Assembly: GCA_011050175.1 (NCBI GenBank)
Contig: DRGF01000143.1
Coordinates: 1 to 9,338, forward strand
Length of the DNA stretch: 9,338 bases
Origin: Thermococcus sp.
GTDB lineage: Archaea > Methanobacteriota_B > Thermococci > Thermococcales > Thermococcaceae
Direction of reading: 5' to 3'
This document shows positions 1-7,146 of this stretch, piece after piece. The position numbers were made by a program, and so were the translations under genes. The notes beneath the pieces are model-generated. The model ran no database searches, was not told the DNA's origin, and worked only from the letters and a program-made list of their open reading frames with translations. The number at the start of each line of letters is the position of its first letter. The stretch's first letter is position 1.

Positions 1-618
1 AGTATGAACCTTAACTCCAATCCAGGCATATGGATTATGCCGTACGAAACCGTTGTGATAAACGTCAAGGTCTCCAAAACAGAGTCCTACTCTCTCCCGT
101 CCGTCTCGTGTGGCGGAACCGATGGCACCTCCATAGGCTGTGGTGTAGTTGTGCCTCCTCTAATCAACTCCCCATCCCAGCTCTCGGCTCTCTCTATGTT
201 CCCATTGGTTGATGGCCACATCCGCATCCTAGAATACAGGGGGGTTGTTAAGTTTAAGGTGCAATCTGGGGATGCGGGCGCGTTTAGGAAGTTCTTTGCA
301 GTTACCCTCCCCGTTGTGTTCGTTGATGGGAGGATGTACGACTTCACCCCGGACTACACCATGAACTACAGCGAGTATGTGGATGAGCTTTTTGAATACG
401 CCGGGGCGCAGAGGCGCTCTGTGGACGTAGAAACCAGCATTCAATTACCACAAGGGATGTTTCAGCTCACCCCAACGCTTCTTACGGGCGTGAGTATCGG
501 AACCCCTGGGCAGATTCCTCGCTCGAATGGCTCATACGAACTGCCCGTTTGGGTCGTTATGACGGGAACCGGTGTGGAGATAACCTATCGCGTTGAGTGG
601 ACTGCTGAGGGGCGGTGA
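1..618 (+). CDS. C-terminal part of a probable extracytoplasmic beta-rich protein linked to the pilus operon (5' partial)
   Basis: The reading frame is open to the left edge. An in-frame AGT codon precedes the first ATG at 4, and no ribosome binding site is visible, so ATG 4 is probably an internal Met of a longer gene. About 204 residues are seen. They are rich in alternating hydrophobic/polar stretches and Gly/Pro turns typical of beta structure, with no membrane segment. Two Cys codons (109-111 and 139-141, ten residues apart in a Gly/Ser/Thr loop) could form a disulfide, and N-Y-S and N-G-S sequons occur; both fit an exported protein. The stop lies 6 nt before the secretion ATPase start and is embedded in that gene's ribosome binding site, so the two are very likely co-transcribed. 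It could be a pilin-like tip or surface protein, or a secreted substrate. I do not recognise the family, and any N-terminal class III signal peptide would lie outside the window. Confidence 0.7.
   Translation, partial: SMNLNSNPGIWIMPYETVVINVKVSKTESYSLPSVSCGGTDGTSIGCGVVVPPLINSPSQLSALSMFPLVDGHIRILEYRGVVKFKVQSGDAGAFRKFFAVTLPVVFVDGRMYDFTPDYTMNYSEYVDELFEYAGAQRRSVDVETSIQLPQGMFQLTPTLLTGVSIGTPGQIPRSNGSYELPVWVVMTGTGVEITYRVEWTAEGR
614..618 (+). promoter_or_regulatory. Ribosome binding site GGTGA for the secretion ATPase, containing the upstream stop codon
   Basis: GGTGA lies 6 nt before GTG 625 and contains the TGA stop (616-618) of the preceding gene. It supports the GTG start and suggests coupled termination and reinitiation. 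Confidence 0.65.
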
Positions 619-624
619 GAGCCG

Positions 625-3600
625 GTGTTCGATGAGAGGAAAAAGAAGAAGGAAAGCCACTCATGGATCGATGAGATACTCAACGGGGAAGATGACCTCC
701 TTGAGAACATGCTGATGGGTGACGAGGGGAAAGATGAGGAAGATAGTGAAGAGGGTCTCCCCTTCGCTAAAGATGGCCGCGGAGTAAACCTTGAGGACAT
801 CCTGAGCACTCCCACGGCCCCGGAGGAGGCGGCGGAGAGCAGACCCACCGGTGCCGATATATTGGGAGAAATACTGGTAGAGGAAAAGAAACCCAAGGAG
901 ACGCCGAAGCCGTCACCGAAGTCCAGTCCTCCGTCCACTATACGGAACATCCTCGGTTCCTCTGCAGGTGCTGGAGAGGTCGCATACGCTGGAAGGGCCG
1001 AAGTTCTTGATGCGTACGGCAACGTGCGCATCCTCAAGGTTAAGGGGGAGGCCGTTCCCGTCTATGAGATACGTCTTCCAAAACTCAGCCGTGAAGAGGA
1101 GGAACTGTCCTTAATGATCAGGGACAGGGCCATAACTGAACTTCAGATAGACCCCACTGCATTTTCAGACCCCGAGGAGCGCCGCAGGGTATTCCTGAGT
1201 GCCGTTAGGAGGATGATAAAAGAAGCCGCACCGCACTTCTCTGAGGGCAGGATAGAGCTACTCGCTGAGATGATAATCCAGTCCATGATAGGCTACGGCA
1301 AACTCGACCCGCTCGTCCACGACGACAACCTTGAGGAGATTATGGTAATTGGAACCAAAAGACCCGTCTACGTCTGGCACAGGCGCTTTAACATGTGCAA
1401 GACAAACATTGTGTTCAATACGGATAAGGAGATACTGAACATCATCGAGCGCATTGCCAGGGAAGTCGGTAGAAGGATAGATCAACAGAGCCCCCTCCTC
1501 GATGCCCGTTTGCCAGATGGGAGCCGTGTAAACGCCACAATACCTCCAATAAGTCTTGATGGGCCCACCATCACCATCCGTAAGTTCAAAAAGGATCCGC
1601 TCACTATCATAGACCTCATTAAGTACGGAACTATGAGTACCGATATAGCTGCCTTTCTCTGGATATTGGTCGATGGCCTTGGAATCAAGCCCGCCAACAT
1701 ACTCGTCGCCGGTGGAACTGGCTCGGGTAAGACCACTACCTTAAACTCTCTCGGAATGTTCATTCCCCCGAGCGAGCGCGTCATAACCATTGAAGACACT
1801 GCAGAGCTTCAGCTGCCTGTTGAGCACTGGATCAGGCTCGAGACGAGGCCACCGAACCTTGAGGGCAGGGGAGAGGTCACAATGGATGACCTCGTTAAGA
1901 ACACCCTCCGTATGCGCCCTGACAGAATTGTCGTCGGTGAGGTCCGTGGTCCGGAAGCGAGGACAATGTTTACAGCGATGAACACCGGTCATAATGGTGC
2001 ACTCTACGACTTTTCAGTCATACAGCTCTCCGACGGACGCTTCGTCCTCATTGGCGACTTGCTTGAGGAGCTCTTCGCGAAGTATTCAGACAGGATAGAG
2101 ACATACAAAGATTTGGAGTACGTGGTACTCGACGCTGATGACAGGTTCGAAGTTATTAGCGTCGGACCTGACCTAAAGGCAGGGAAACACATTGTTTCGA
2201 GGGTCTGGAGGAGAAAGGTGCGGCCCGGTGAAAAGCTCATCCGCGTGAGGACGAGAACGGGCAACGAGGTCATACTCACAAAAACTCACCCCTTCTTCGT
2301 GTTCTCAGAGGCTGACGTGGTACGGAAGGAGGCGGAGAAGCTCAAGCCGGGAGATAGGGTAGCGGTGATGAGAAAACCACCGAAGCCGCGCCAGAGGAAG
2401 GCCATCATAGACCCCAGTGTTTACGCTGGGATAAGCGACTACTACCTGGTTCCCAACGGAAATGGCTTCGTGAAAGTCTCAAACGATGGCATTCCTCCCG
2501 AGATGGCCCAGTATTTGCTCTCAATTAACTCCAAACCAGTAAAGATAGTCCGCGAGGTGAGCGAGAGGCTCTCCTACGCTGTTGGAGTCCTCCTGGGGGA
2601 TGGCTACCTCTCTTCTGACGGTTACTACCTCTCGGCAACATTCGACGATGAGTCTTACATGAATGCTTTCACCTCCTCCATCTCGGAGTTCCTTCCGGAG
2701 AGCGAGCCACAGGTCAAGCGCGAATCGGCTTGTACTGTGGTGACATACGGCTCAAAGCCCTTTGCCGAGTTTCTCCACAGGGCCTTTGGAATACCCAAGG
2801 GGCGCAAGGAGCAGATTGATGTCCCGGATTTGGTCCTGTCGAACGACGAGCTGTTGAGGCACTTTATAGCTGGCCTATTTGATGCCGACGCCTACGTGGA
2901 CGAAAAAGGCCCCGCGGTCGTTTTAACAACCCGTAGCGAGAACCTCGCGAGGAAGGTCTGGTACGCTCTTCAGAGGCTCGGAATAATAAGCACAGTTTCC
3001 CGAGTAAAGAACAGGGGATACAAGGAAGGTGCAATCTTCAGGGTCACTGTTAGAGGGATTGATGACTTGCTTAAATTTTACCGCTGCATCCCACTTAGGC
3101 ACTCGAGGAAGAAGGCAAAGCTTGAGGAGCTGATAAGGAAGCATAGAGCTTACCGCGGAAAGAGAACAGATCGCGTGCCGATTTCGCCGGCGATGATAGA
3201 ACCTCTCAGGAAACGGCTCAACCTTACGGTCTCCGAGCTTTCAAAGCTCGCTTCAATCTACGCCGGTGAGAAGGTATCTGAGAGCCTCATAAGGCACGTC
3301 GAGAAGGGCAGGATGAAGGAAACCAGGCGCTCCGCGCTGAGGGGGATAGCCCTTGCCTTGCAGCAGGTTGCGGGAGACCTAAAAGATGATGATGCCTGGG
3401 CTCAGGCCAAGAGGCTTGAGATAATCGCCGATGGAGACGTCTACTGGGACGAGGTTGTGAGCGTTGAAGAAGTCGAGCCGGAGGAGCTTGGGATAGAGTA
3501 CCTATACGACCTCACAGTTGAGGAGGATCACAACTATGTGGCCAATGGAATCCTTGTCTCGAACTGTATGGGCACCATCCACGCCAACAGCGCCCGTGAG

Positions 3601-4059
3601 ACGATAGTCCGTCTTGAGAGCCCCCCAATGTCCGTTCCCAGAATCATGATTCCAGCGCTGGATATTATCATCATGCAGGTCAGGTTCCACAGCAGGAAGA
3701 AAGGCACTATAAGACGCGTTACCGAGATAGCGGAGATATCGGGCATTGAGGCTGAGAGCGTCCAGATCAACAAGCTCTACAAGTATGACCCTGCAAAGGA
3801 TGAGCTGGTTCCCACGGGCGTGCCGAGCAGTACGCTGAACACCCTCGCCCAGCACACGGGTATGAGCGTATCAGAGCTGGAGCTGGAGAAAGAGAAGAGA
3901 AAGATAATCCTCGACTGGATGATCGAGCAGGGAATCAGAGGGATCGATAAGGTGGGTTACTATATCAGGCAGTTCTACATAAATGAAGAGGAGCTGTTCA
4001 AGAAGATAGCCTCAGAAAGCAGTGTTGAGACCAGCAGACAGATTAGGCATATAACCTAG
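625..4059 (+). CDS. klbA: KlbA/TadA-type secretion/pilus-assembly ATPase, interrupted by an intein
   Basis: The precursor has 1144 residues and the spliced ATPase 622. It belongs to the type II/IV secretion ATPase family (VirB11/FlaI/TadA/KlbA), cytoplasmic hexameric motors that hydrolyse ATP to drive pilus assembly or secretion. The first ~115 residues are charged, acidic and Pro/Ser-rich, probably disordered. An N-terminal domain follows (about 140-330), then the RecA-like core: Walker A GGTGSGKT (363-370), Asp box VITIEDTAE (386-394), Walker B IVVGEVRG with Glu439, and a His box split by the intein (NTGHNG at 453-458, then CMGTIHANS from 981). The C-terminal part (about 990-1144) is helical and ends in a charged segment. 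The GTG start is chosen for the GGTGA site 6 nt upstream. Two TadC-like membrane genes follow directly, the expected partners. Whether the machine makes an adhesive pilus or secretes another substrate cannot be told from the sequence. Catalytic motifs look intact once the intein is removed. Confidence 0.93.
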   Translation: MFDERKKKKESHSWIDEILNGEDDLLENMLMGDEGKDEEDSEEGLPFAKDGRGVNLEDILSTPTAPEEAAESRPTGADILGEILVEEKKPKETPKPSPKSSPPSTIRNILGSSAGAGEVAYAGRAEVLDAYGNVRILKVKGEAVPVYEIRLPKLSREEEELSLMIRDRAITELQIDPTAFSDPEERRRVFLSAVRRMIKEAAPHFSEGRIELLAEMIIQSMIGYGKLDPLVHDDNLEEIMVIGTKRPVYVWHRRFNMCKTNIVFNTDKEILNIIERIAREVGRRIDQQSPLLDARLPDGSRVNATIPPISLDGPTITIRKFKKDPLTIIDLIKYGTMSTDIAAFLWILVDGLGIKPANILVAGGTGSGKTTTLNSLGMFIPPSERVITIEDTAELQLPVEHWIRLETRPPNLEGRGEVTMDDLVKNTLRMRPDRIVVGEVRGPEARTMFTAMNTGHNGALYDFSVIQLSDGRFVLIGDLLEELFAKYSDRIETYKDLEYVVLDADDRFEVISVGPDLKAGKHIVSRVWRRKVRPGEKLIRVRTRTGNEVILTKTHPFFVFSEADVVRKEAEKLKPGDRVAVMRKPPKPRQRKAIIDPSVYAGISDYYLVPNGNGFVKVSNDGIPPEMAQYLLSINSKPVKIVREVSERLSYAVGVLLGDGYLSSDGYYLSATFDDESYMNAFTSSISEFLPESEPQVKRESACTVVTYGSKPFAEFLHRAFGIPKGRKEQIDVPDLVLSNDELLRHFIAGLFDADAYVDEKGPAVVLTTRSENLARKVWYALQRLGIISTVSRVKNRGYKEGAIFRVTVRGIDDLLKFYRCIPLRHSRKKAKLEELIRKHRAYRGKRTDRVPISPAMIEPLRKRLNLTVSELSKLASIYAGEKVSESLIRHVEKGRMKETRRSALRGIALALQQVAGDLKDDDAWAQAKRLEIIADGDVYWDEVVSVEEVEPEELGIEYLYDLTVEEDHNYVANGILVSNCMGTIHANSARETIVRLESPPMSVPRIMIPALDIIIMQVRFHSRKKGTIRRVTEIAEISGIEAESVQINKLYKYDPAKDELVPTGVPSSTLNTLAQHTGMSVSELELEKEKRKIILDWMIEQGIRGIDKVGYYIRQFYINEEELFKKIASESSVETSRQIRHIT
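1999..3564 (+). other. Class 2 (Ala1) KlbA-type intein, 522 residues
   Basis: The intein occupies precursor residues 459-980. The junctions are [11 protein letters not shown] and [13 protein letters not shown]; removing it restores a continuous His box of the ATPase. Residue 1 is Ala (GCA at 1999), not the usual Cys or Ser. In the KlbA-type class 2 inteins known from methanogens and Thermococcales, Cys+1 attacks the N-terminal junction directly, without an initial acyl shift. Block A is [13 protein letters not shown]. Block B is TKTHPFF, with Thr552 and His555 (intein T94, H97). Block F is [17 protein letters not shown], with its Asp and His. Block G is GILVSN, ending in Asn980 followed by Cys981. 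The penultimate residue is Ser979 instead of the common His. The length is close to what I recall for Pyrococcus KlbA inteins (about 520 residues). All splicing residues needed for the class 2 route are present, so splicing is expected. Confidence 0.93.
2560..3321 (+). other. LAGLIDADG (DOD) homing endonuclease region within the intein, with a helix-turn-helix-like tail
   Basis: Two dodecapeptide motifs are visible: [12 protein letters not shown] (residues 651-662, acidic residue Asp659) and [12 protein letters not shown] (747-758, acidic residue Asp755). They are about 96 residues apart, normal for a monomeric double-motif LAGLIDADG enzyme. Both catalytic acidic positions are kept, so the endonuclease may be active; the last Gly of the second motif is Ala. 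After the endonuclease core, residues about 850-897 (nt 3172-3315) contain [11 protein letters not shown] and [14 protein letters not shown], which resemble a DNA-binding helix-turn-helix of XRE type. Such extra DNA-contacting domains occur in other archaeal intein endonucleases. The expected target is the intein-free ATPase allele around the His box codons. Domain limits are approximate, set by motifs rather than by a structure. Confidence 0.8.
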
Positions 4060-4070
4060 GGGGGGTATCG

Positions 4071-5135
4071 GTGGAAATTGTTAGGGCGATCACTGACTTT
4101 TTGGATCGGCTTGGTGGGAAGACCATAGAGGTAGCAGAAAAGCCAATGAGAAGAATTCCCCAGGGTGCAAGCGTTCAGGAAAGGCTTAGGGCTTTGAAAC
4201 AGCTCCAGAAGGAAATCGAGGCGGAGAAGGAGGAAACCACTGCCGAGAAAGAGATAGAGGAGATCATCGAATGGAGGAAGAAAGAGATACAGCGCCCGCT
4301 CTCTGACAGGCTCGCCGATATTGTACTGAAGTACTTCAGGGGTCCGATAGAGGCTATGGTCTCCTCTCTTAAGGGTCTTGACCGGGACCTCTACAGGGCC
4401 AGTATACTCACACCCCCCGAGAGATACATCGCCATGATGCTGATCGTCGCGATATTCACTGGAGTATTTGGCTTCCTCTTCGCTTACCTTATTTACATGC
4501 CCCTTGGAACATCCGCCTTGATAGGGCTTCTGGGTTTCATAGGAGGTTTCTTTTACATGAGACAGTACCCCAAGATGGTGTGGAAGCGCAGGGTTGCCGA
4601 GGTTGAGAGAAGCATGCCCTATGCCCTCCGCCACATGGCTTCCCTCCTCAGCGCCGGCGTTGGTATCTCCGAGGCGATGCTCTCCGTGGCCCGCGCGGAC
4701 TACGGCGTCATCTCTGAGGAGTTCGAGCTTATAATCAGGGACATGAGGACGGGCTCCTCCTTTGAGGATGCCTTTATGAAGTTTGAAGAAAAGATGGGTT
4801 CTGAAAATGTCAGCAGGGTGGTCAAACAGGTATTGAGGGCAGTCAAATTTGGTGGAAACCTCGCAGAGGTACTCTACAAGTTGGCGGAGGACTTTGCTTT
4901 TGAGTACAGAATGAAGCTCGTGGAGTACGTTCAGAAGGTCAACGGTATAGCGTTCGTATACATGTTCCTCACGATCGTCATGCCCACAATGTTCGTGGTT
5001 GGAATTCTCGCAGGTTCTGTCATGAACAGAGCACTTGTAATGCCCCCCGAGACGCTGGCAGTAATTCTCCTGTTCACATTCCCTGCAATATCACTGATAA
5101 TAATCAATATGATCAAGAAGGGAGAGCCGAGGTGA
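4071..5135 (+). CDS. TadC-like type II secretion system F-domain membrane platform protein 1
   Basis: This 354-residue protein has the layout of archaeal TadC/FlaJ-type platform proteins, which sit in the membrane and couple the cytoplasmic ATPase to pilus or secretion subunits. Residues 1-115 are cytoplasmic and highly charged, with a likely coiled coil at about 35-75 (Glu/Lys-rich heptad-like segment). Membrane segments are predicted at about 118-141 and 145-163. A cytoplasmic T2SSF loop follows (164-290), containing the typical MPYALRHMASLLSAG stretch and a second half-repeat with KQVLRAVKFGGNLAEVL. Two further membrane segments lie at about 291-314 and 327-347. The start is GTG, 11 nt after the ATPase stop, preceded by a G-rich Shine-Dalgarno-like stretch (about 4058-4066). 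Its place directly after klbA and before a second TadC homologue supports joint function. Confidence 0.88.
   Translation: MEIVRAITDFLDRLGGKTIEVAEKPMRRIPQGASVQERLRALKQLQKEIEAEKEETTAEKEIEEIIEWRKKEIQRPLSDRLADIVLKYFRGPIEAMVSSLKGLDRDLYRASILTPPERYIAMMLIVAIFTGVFGFLFAYLIYMPLGTSALIGLLGFIGGFFYMRQYPKMVWKRRVAEVERSMPYALRHMASLLSAGVGISEAMLSVARADYGVISEEFELIIRDMRTGSSFEDAFMKFEEKMGSENVSRVVKQVLRAVKFGGNLAEVLYKLAEDFAFEYRMKLVEYVQKVNGIAFVYMFLTIVMPTMFVVGILAGSVMNRALVMPPETLAVILLFTFPAISLIIINMIKKGEPR
5129..5135 (+). promoter_or_regulatory. Ribosome binding site GAGGTGA for the second TadC-like gene, containing the stop of the first
   Basis: GAGGTGA lies 5 nt before ATG 5141 and overlaps GTG 5132, the alternative upstream start. 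It favours ATG 5141 over GTG 5132 or GTG 5138. The TGA at 5133-5135 is the stop of the preceding gene, as at the first operon junction. Confidence 0.6.
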
Positions 5136-5140
5136 CTGTG

Positions 5141-6043
5141 ATGGTTAAGCTTTCATCGGTTCTGGTATCAGCAATTGAGAGGGTTGTTCCTTCTAAATGG
5201 CTGAAGAGGTATGAGGTCTTTATATACTCAGCGAACATAAACTTCCTGGCTGCAGAGTACCTAGTTGTCTCTGTATTAATTGGAATTATCGCGGGTCTAA
5301 TCGCGTACGTGGCTTCTTTAAACTGGATGTACTCTCCGGTGGCATTCCTTGCGGGGTTCATAGGAATGGCCTTTGGTTATCCCTACTGGAGGGTCAACAA
5401 GCGCATTGAAGAAATGGAAAAAATGCTGCCCGATGCATTTTTCTACCTCGCGAGCTCTCTCAGGTCTGGTATATCTTTCTCTGAGGCCCTTGAAGAGCTG
5501 GCCACAGCTAAGTTCGGGCCGCTAACCGATGAGTTCAAGAAAACCGTTGCTGAAATAAAGAAGGGCCGTCCTACCGTTGACGCCCTCAGGTCGTTTGCCA
5601 TAAGGAACAGAAAATCCACCGTCATATACCGCTCAATGATGATTATCATCGAGGCCCTTGAGAGAGGTGCCCCGATGAGCGACGTTCTGGTCTTTGTTGG
5701 AAACGACGTCAGGGAGATACTGAGAATCAAGCAGGAGAGAAAGGCGTCAACCGGAATGCAGGTGATGTTCTTCATAATTACAAGCGGTGTCGTAGGCCCC
5801 CTGATCCTGGGTGTGGTCGGTAAGATTATGGTTTCGATGAACATCGGCGATATCAACATCCCCATGGATAGCGTGAGGAACATAATCCTGGGTTTTGTCA
5901 TAATCCAAGCTGTGATATCTGGCCTTGGAATTGGGGTCATAAGAGAAGGAAAATATTCAGCAGGACTGAGATACAGCCTGCTGCTTGTTATGATGGGAGT
6001 TGTGATTTATGAGGCCATCTCAACCCTCAACCTATCAATTTGA
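5141..6043 (+). CDS. TadC-like type II secretion system F-domain membrane platform protein 2
   Basis: This is a 300-residue second platform protein, shorter than its neighbour because it lacks the long coiled-coil N-terminus. Two membrane segments lie at about 40-58 and 62-82. A cytoplasmic T2SSF loop (about 84-200) contains LPDAFFYLASSLRSGISFSEAL and EALERGAPMSDVL, the conserved family pattern. Three hydrophobic segments follow at about 206-226, 247-267 and 278-293. ATG 5141 is preferred for its ribosome binding site; GTG 5132 would add three residues. Paired, non-identical TadC proteins next to one ATPase are usual in Tad-type systems (TadB/TadC), where they probably form a heteromeric platform. 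This seems to be the last gene of the operon: the next gene is convergent and overlaps its end by 9 bp. No clear T-rich terminator is seen right after the stop. Confidence 0.88.
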   Translation: MVKLSSVLVSAIERVVPSKWLKRYEVFIYSANINFLAAEYLVVSVLIGIIAGLIAYVASLNWMYSPVAFLAGFIGMAFGYPYWRVNKRIEEMEKMLPDAFFYLASSLRSGISFSEALEELATAKFGPLTDEFKKTVAEIKKGRPTVDALRSFAIRNRKSTVIYRSMMIIIEALERGAPMSDVLVFVGNDVREILRIKQERKASTGMQVMFFIITSGVVGPLILGVVGKIMVSMNIGDINIPMDSVRNIILGFVIIQAVISGLGIGVIREGKYSAGLRYSLLLVMMGVVIYEAISTLNLSI

Positions 6044-6511
6044 GGCCTCTTCTGCCTTCTTTATATCCACTATCTCTACCTCGAACACGAGGGTCTTCCC
6101 CGCGAGCGGGTGGTTGAAGTCAAGGCTAACGTTCTCTTCTCCCACTTTGGCTATCTTTGCTATTCCCGAGTCGGTCATAACGTACATGCCCTCGACCGGT
6201 TCCATTCCTAGGTCAGTGAACGCGCTCAGTGGGACTTCCACAACCAGCTCAGGGTTGGGCATTCCGTAGGCTTTCTCCGGCGGAACCGTGATGATCTTCT
6301 TCTCGCCAATCTCCATCCCGATCAGCGCCTCGTCGAGGCCTGGAATTATCTCGCCGACACCGACGTTGACGCCGAGCGGGCCATACTCCCTCTCCTCGAC
6401 GTATATCTCGTTTTCCTTTGCGATGTCCTCGTAACTCGTGTCAAAAACTTCACCGTTCTCAAATCTACCCACGTAGTGGAACTTTACAAAATCTCCAGCT
6501 TCAATCTTCAT
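6035..6511 (-). CDS. FKBP-type peptidyl-prolyl cis-trans isomerase with insert-in-flap domain (SlyD-like chaperone)
   Basis: This 158-residue cytoplasmic protein catalyses Xaa-Pro isomerisation and, through its insert-in-flap domain, binds unfolded protein as a chaperone. The start of the FKBP fold is clear: VKFHYVGRFENGEVFDTSYE near the N-terminus, then VGVGEIIPGLDEALIGMEIG and VPPEKAYGMPNPE. The insert-in-flap domain follows (about 85-140), before the closing strand NHPLAGKTLVFEVEIVDI. The Trp that often lines the active site is replaced around the GEIIPGLD loop, as in other archaeal members. The ATG at 6511 is chosen over an upstream in-frame TTG at 6538: it gives the usual archaeal length, has GGAG 9 nt upstream, and the TTG lies upstream of the start site predicted from the TATA box. 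The 3' end overlaps tadC2 tail to tail, so 3' UTRs would be antisense. No functional link to the pilus genes is evident. Confidence 0.93.
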   Translation of the reverse strand: MKIEAGDFVKFHYVGRFENGEVFDTSYEDIAKENEIYVEEREYGPLGVNVGVGEIIPGLDEALIGMEIGEKKIITVPPEKAYGMPNPELVVEVPLSAFTDLGMEPVEGMYVMTDSGIAKIAKVGEENVSLDFNHPLAGKTLVFEVEIVDIKKAEEASN

Positions 6512-6554
6512 TTCCTTCAACTCCAAAATTGTCTTCAAGGGGGGTTACTTCTGC

Positions 6555-6570
6555 GCCTTATAACACTTTT
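6555..6570 (-). promoter_or_regulatory. BRE/TATA promoter of the FKBP gene
   Basis: Read on the minus strand, CAAAAGTG-like purine-rich sequence (BRE) runs into TTATAAGG (TATA, 6563-6556). Transcription would begin about 24 nt downstream, near 6532, giving a leader of about 20 nt before ATG 6511. The position is estimated from consensus spacing only. Confidence 0.6.
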
Positions 6571-6604
6571 GGTGCTCTTTCAGCATGGACAGAGTGATGG
6601 TTAG

Positions 6605-6620
6605 AATGAAAAAGAGATAG
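6605..6620 (-). terminator. T-rich putative terminator after the DUF2118-type gene
   Basis: Just past the stop at 6627, the minus strand reads CTATCTCTTTTTCATTC. Archaeal RNA polymerase terminates at short U tracts without a needed hairpin, so this TTTTT run (6613-6609) is a candidate. It lies upstream of the FKBP promoter, consistent with separate transcripts. Confidence 0.4.
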
Positions 6621-6626
6621 AACCCC

Positions 6627-7121
6627 TCACTCCTCCGGCAGGATGTAGTACACGTAGTGCGGGCTGTTGGTTATTTCGTCTATGAAGACTACTGTTCCGG
6701 TCTTTGGGGGCTTGAGGTAGTGGACTTCTCCCTTTTTTGTTGTGACGGCTGCAAAGGCGTCTCCCTTTCTAACGCGGTTGCCGACGTTGGCTATGATGGT
6801 CTTTGTATACCCCTCCACCGGGAGGATGAGGAGCTCGTCGCTCTTCTTCAGGTATATCCTGGTTCTTCCGTCCGGAAGGACGAGCACGGCATCGGCAAGC
6901 ATCCTTCCCTCCAGTCTGTCCACGTAGAGGTAGAACCTGTCGTAGACTTCCTTTGCTAGGAACTCGGCATTCTCGACGTCGATGAACTCTGGAACGCTCT
7001 CGCCCTCTTTCAGCCATACCTCAACATTGTTCATTATGATAAGACAGTCCTTCGAAGCCTTGTTATCCGTGATACACTCATCCTTAGGAACCTCAACATA
7101 AAGCCTTGGCATCTTTTCCAT
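6627..7121 (-). CDS. DUF2118-type archaeal protein with biotinyl/lipoyl-carrier-like C-terminal domain
   Basis: About 164 residues, cytoplasmic, no signal or membrane segment. It begins MEKMPRLYVEVPKDEC and resembles an archaeal family (DUF2118/COG4072) whose C-terminal half looks like a biotin/lipoyl attachment fold. Residues about 98-146 show the pattern: LPVEGYTKTIIANVGNRVRKGDAFAAV, then KGEVHYLKPPKTGTVVFI. The usual MKM biotinylation motif is absent; a Lys is present in HYLKPP, but there is no evidence it is modified. The N-terminal half contains two Cys (residues 16 and 26) in the stretch around DECITDNKASKDC, so metal binding or a disulfide is possible. The ATG at 7121 is chosen because GGTGA (7130-7126) precedes it by 4 nt. 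An in-frame TTG at 7133 would precede or overlap the predicted transcript start, and ATG 7112 is too far from the site. The function is unknown; family assignment is from memory of the pattern. Confidence 0.8.
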   Translation of the reverse strand: MEKMPRLYVEVPKDECITDNKASKDCLIIMNNVEVWLKEGESVPEFIDVENAEFLAKEVYDRFYLYVDRLEGRMLADAVLVLPDGRTRIYLKKSDELLILPVEGYTKTIIANVGNRVRKGDAFAAVTTKKGEVHYLKPPKTGTVVFIDEITNSPHYVYYILPEE

Positions 7122-7125
7122 GCTA

Positions 7126-7130
7126 TCACC
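7126..7130 (-). promoter_or_regulatory. Ribosome binding site GGTGA for the DUF2118-type gene
   Basis: GGTGA on the minus strand sits 4 nt before ATG 7121. It decides that start over ATG 7112 and TTG 7133. Confidence 0.6.
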
Positions 7131-7146
7131 CAAGGGCTACCGTGCG

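Noticed and set aside
585..1037. 150-codon minus-strand frame rich in Ser
   Set aside because: The Ser/Phe-rich product is the mirror of Glu/Lys/Asp codons in the acidic N-terminus of the ATPase gene.
4056..4634. 192-codon open frame on the minus strand inside the first TadC-like gene
   Set aside because: It is antisense to a clearly conserved membrane protein, has no recognisable domain and no promoter or ribosome binding site pattern; an effect of codon bias.
6512..6538. TTG start nine codons upstream of the FKBP ATG
   Set aside because: It adds residues absent from typical archaeal FKBPs and lies upstream of the transcript start predicted from the TATA box.
6539..6626. Possible small RNA in the gap between the two minus-strand genes
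   Set aside because: The gap is explained by a T-rich terminator and the FKBP promoter; GTGATGG and CTGA fragments are on opposite strands and do not form a C/D box set.
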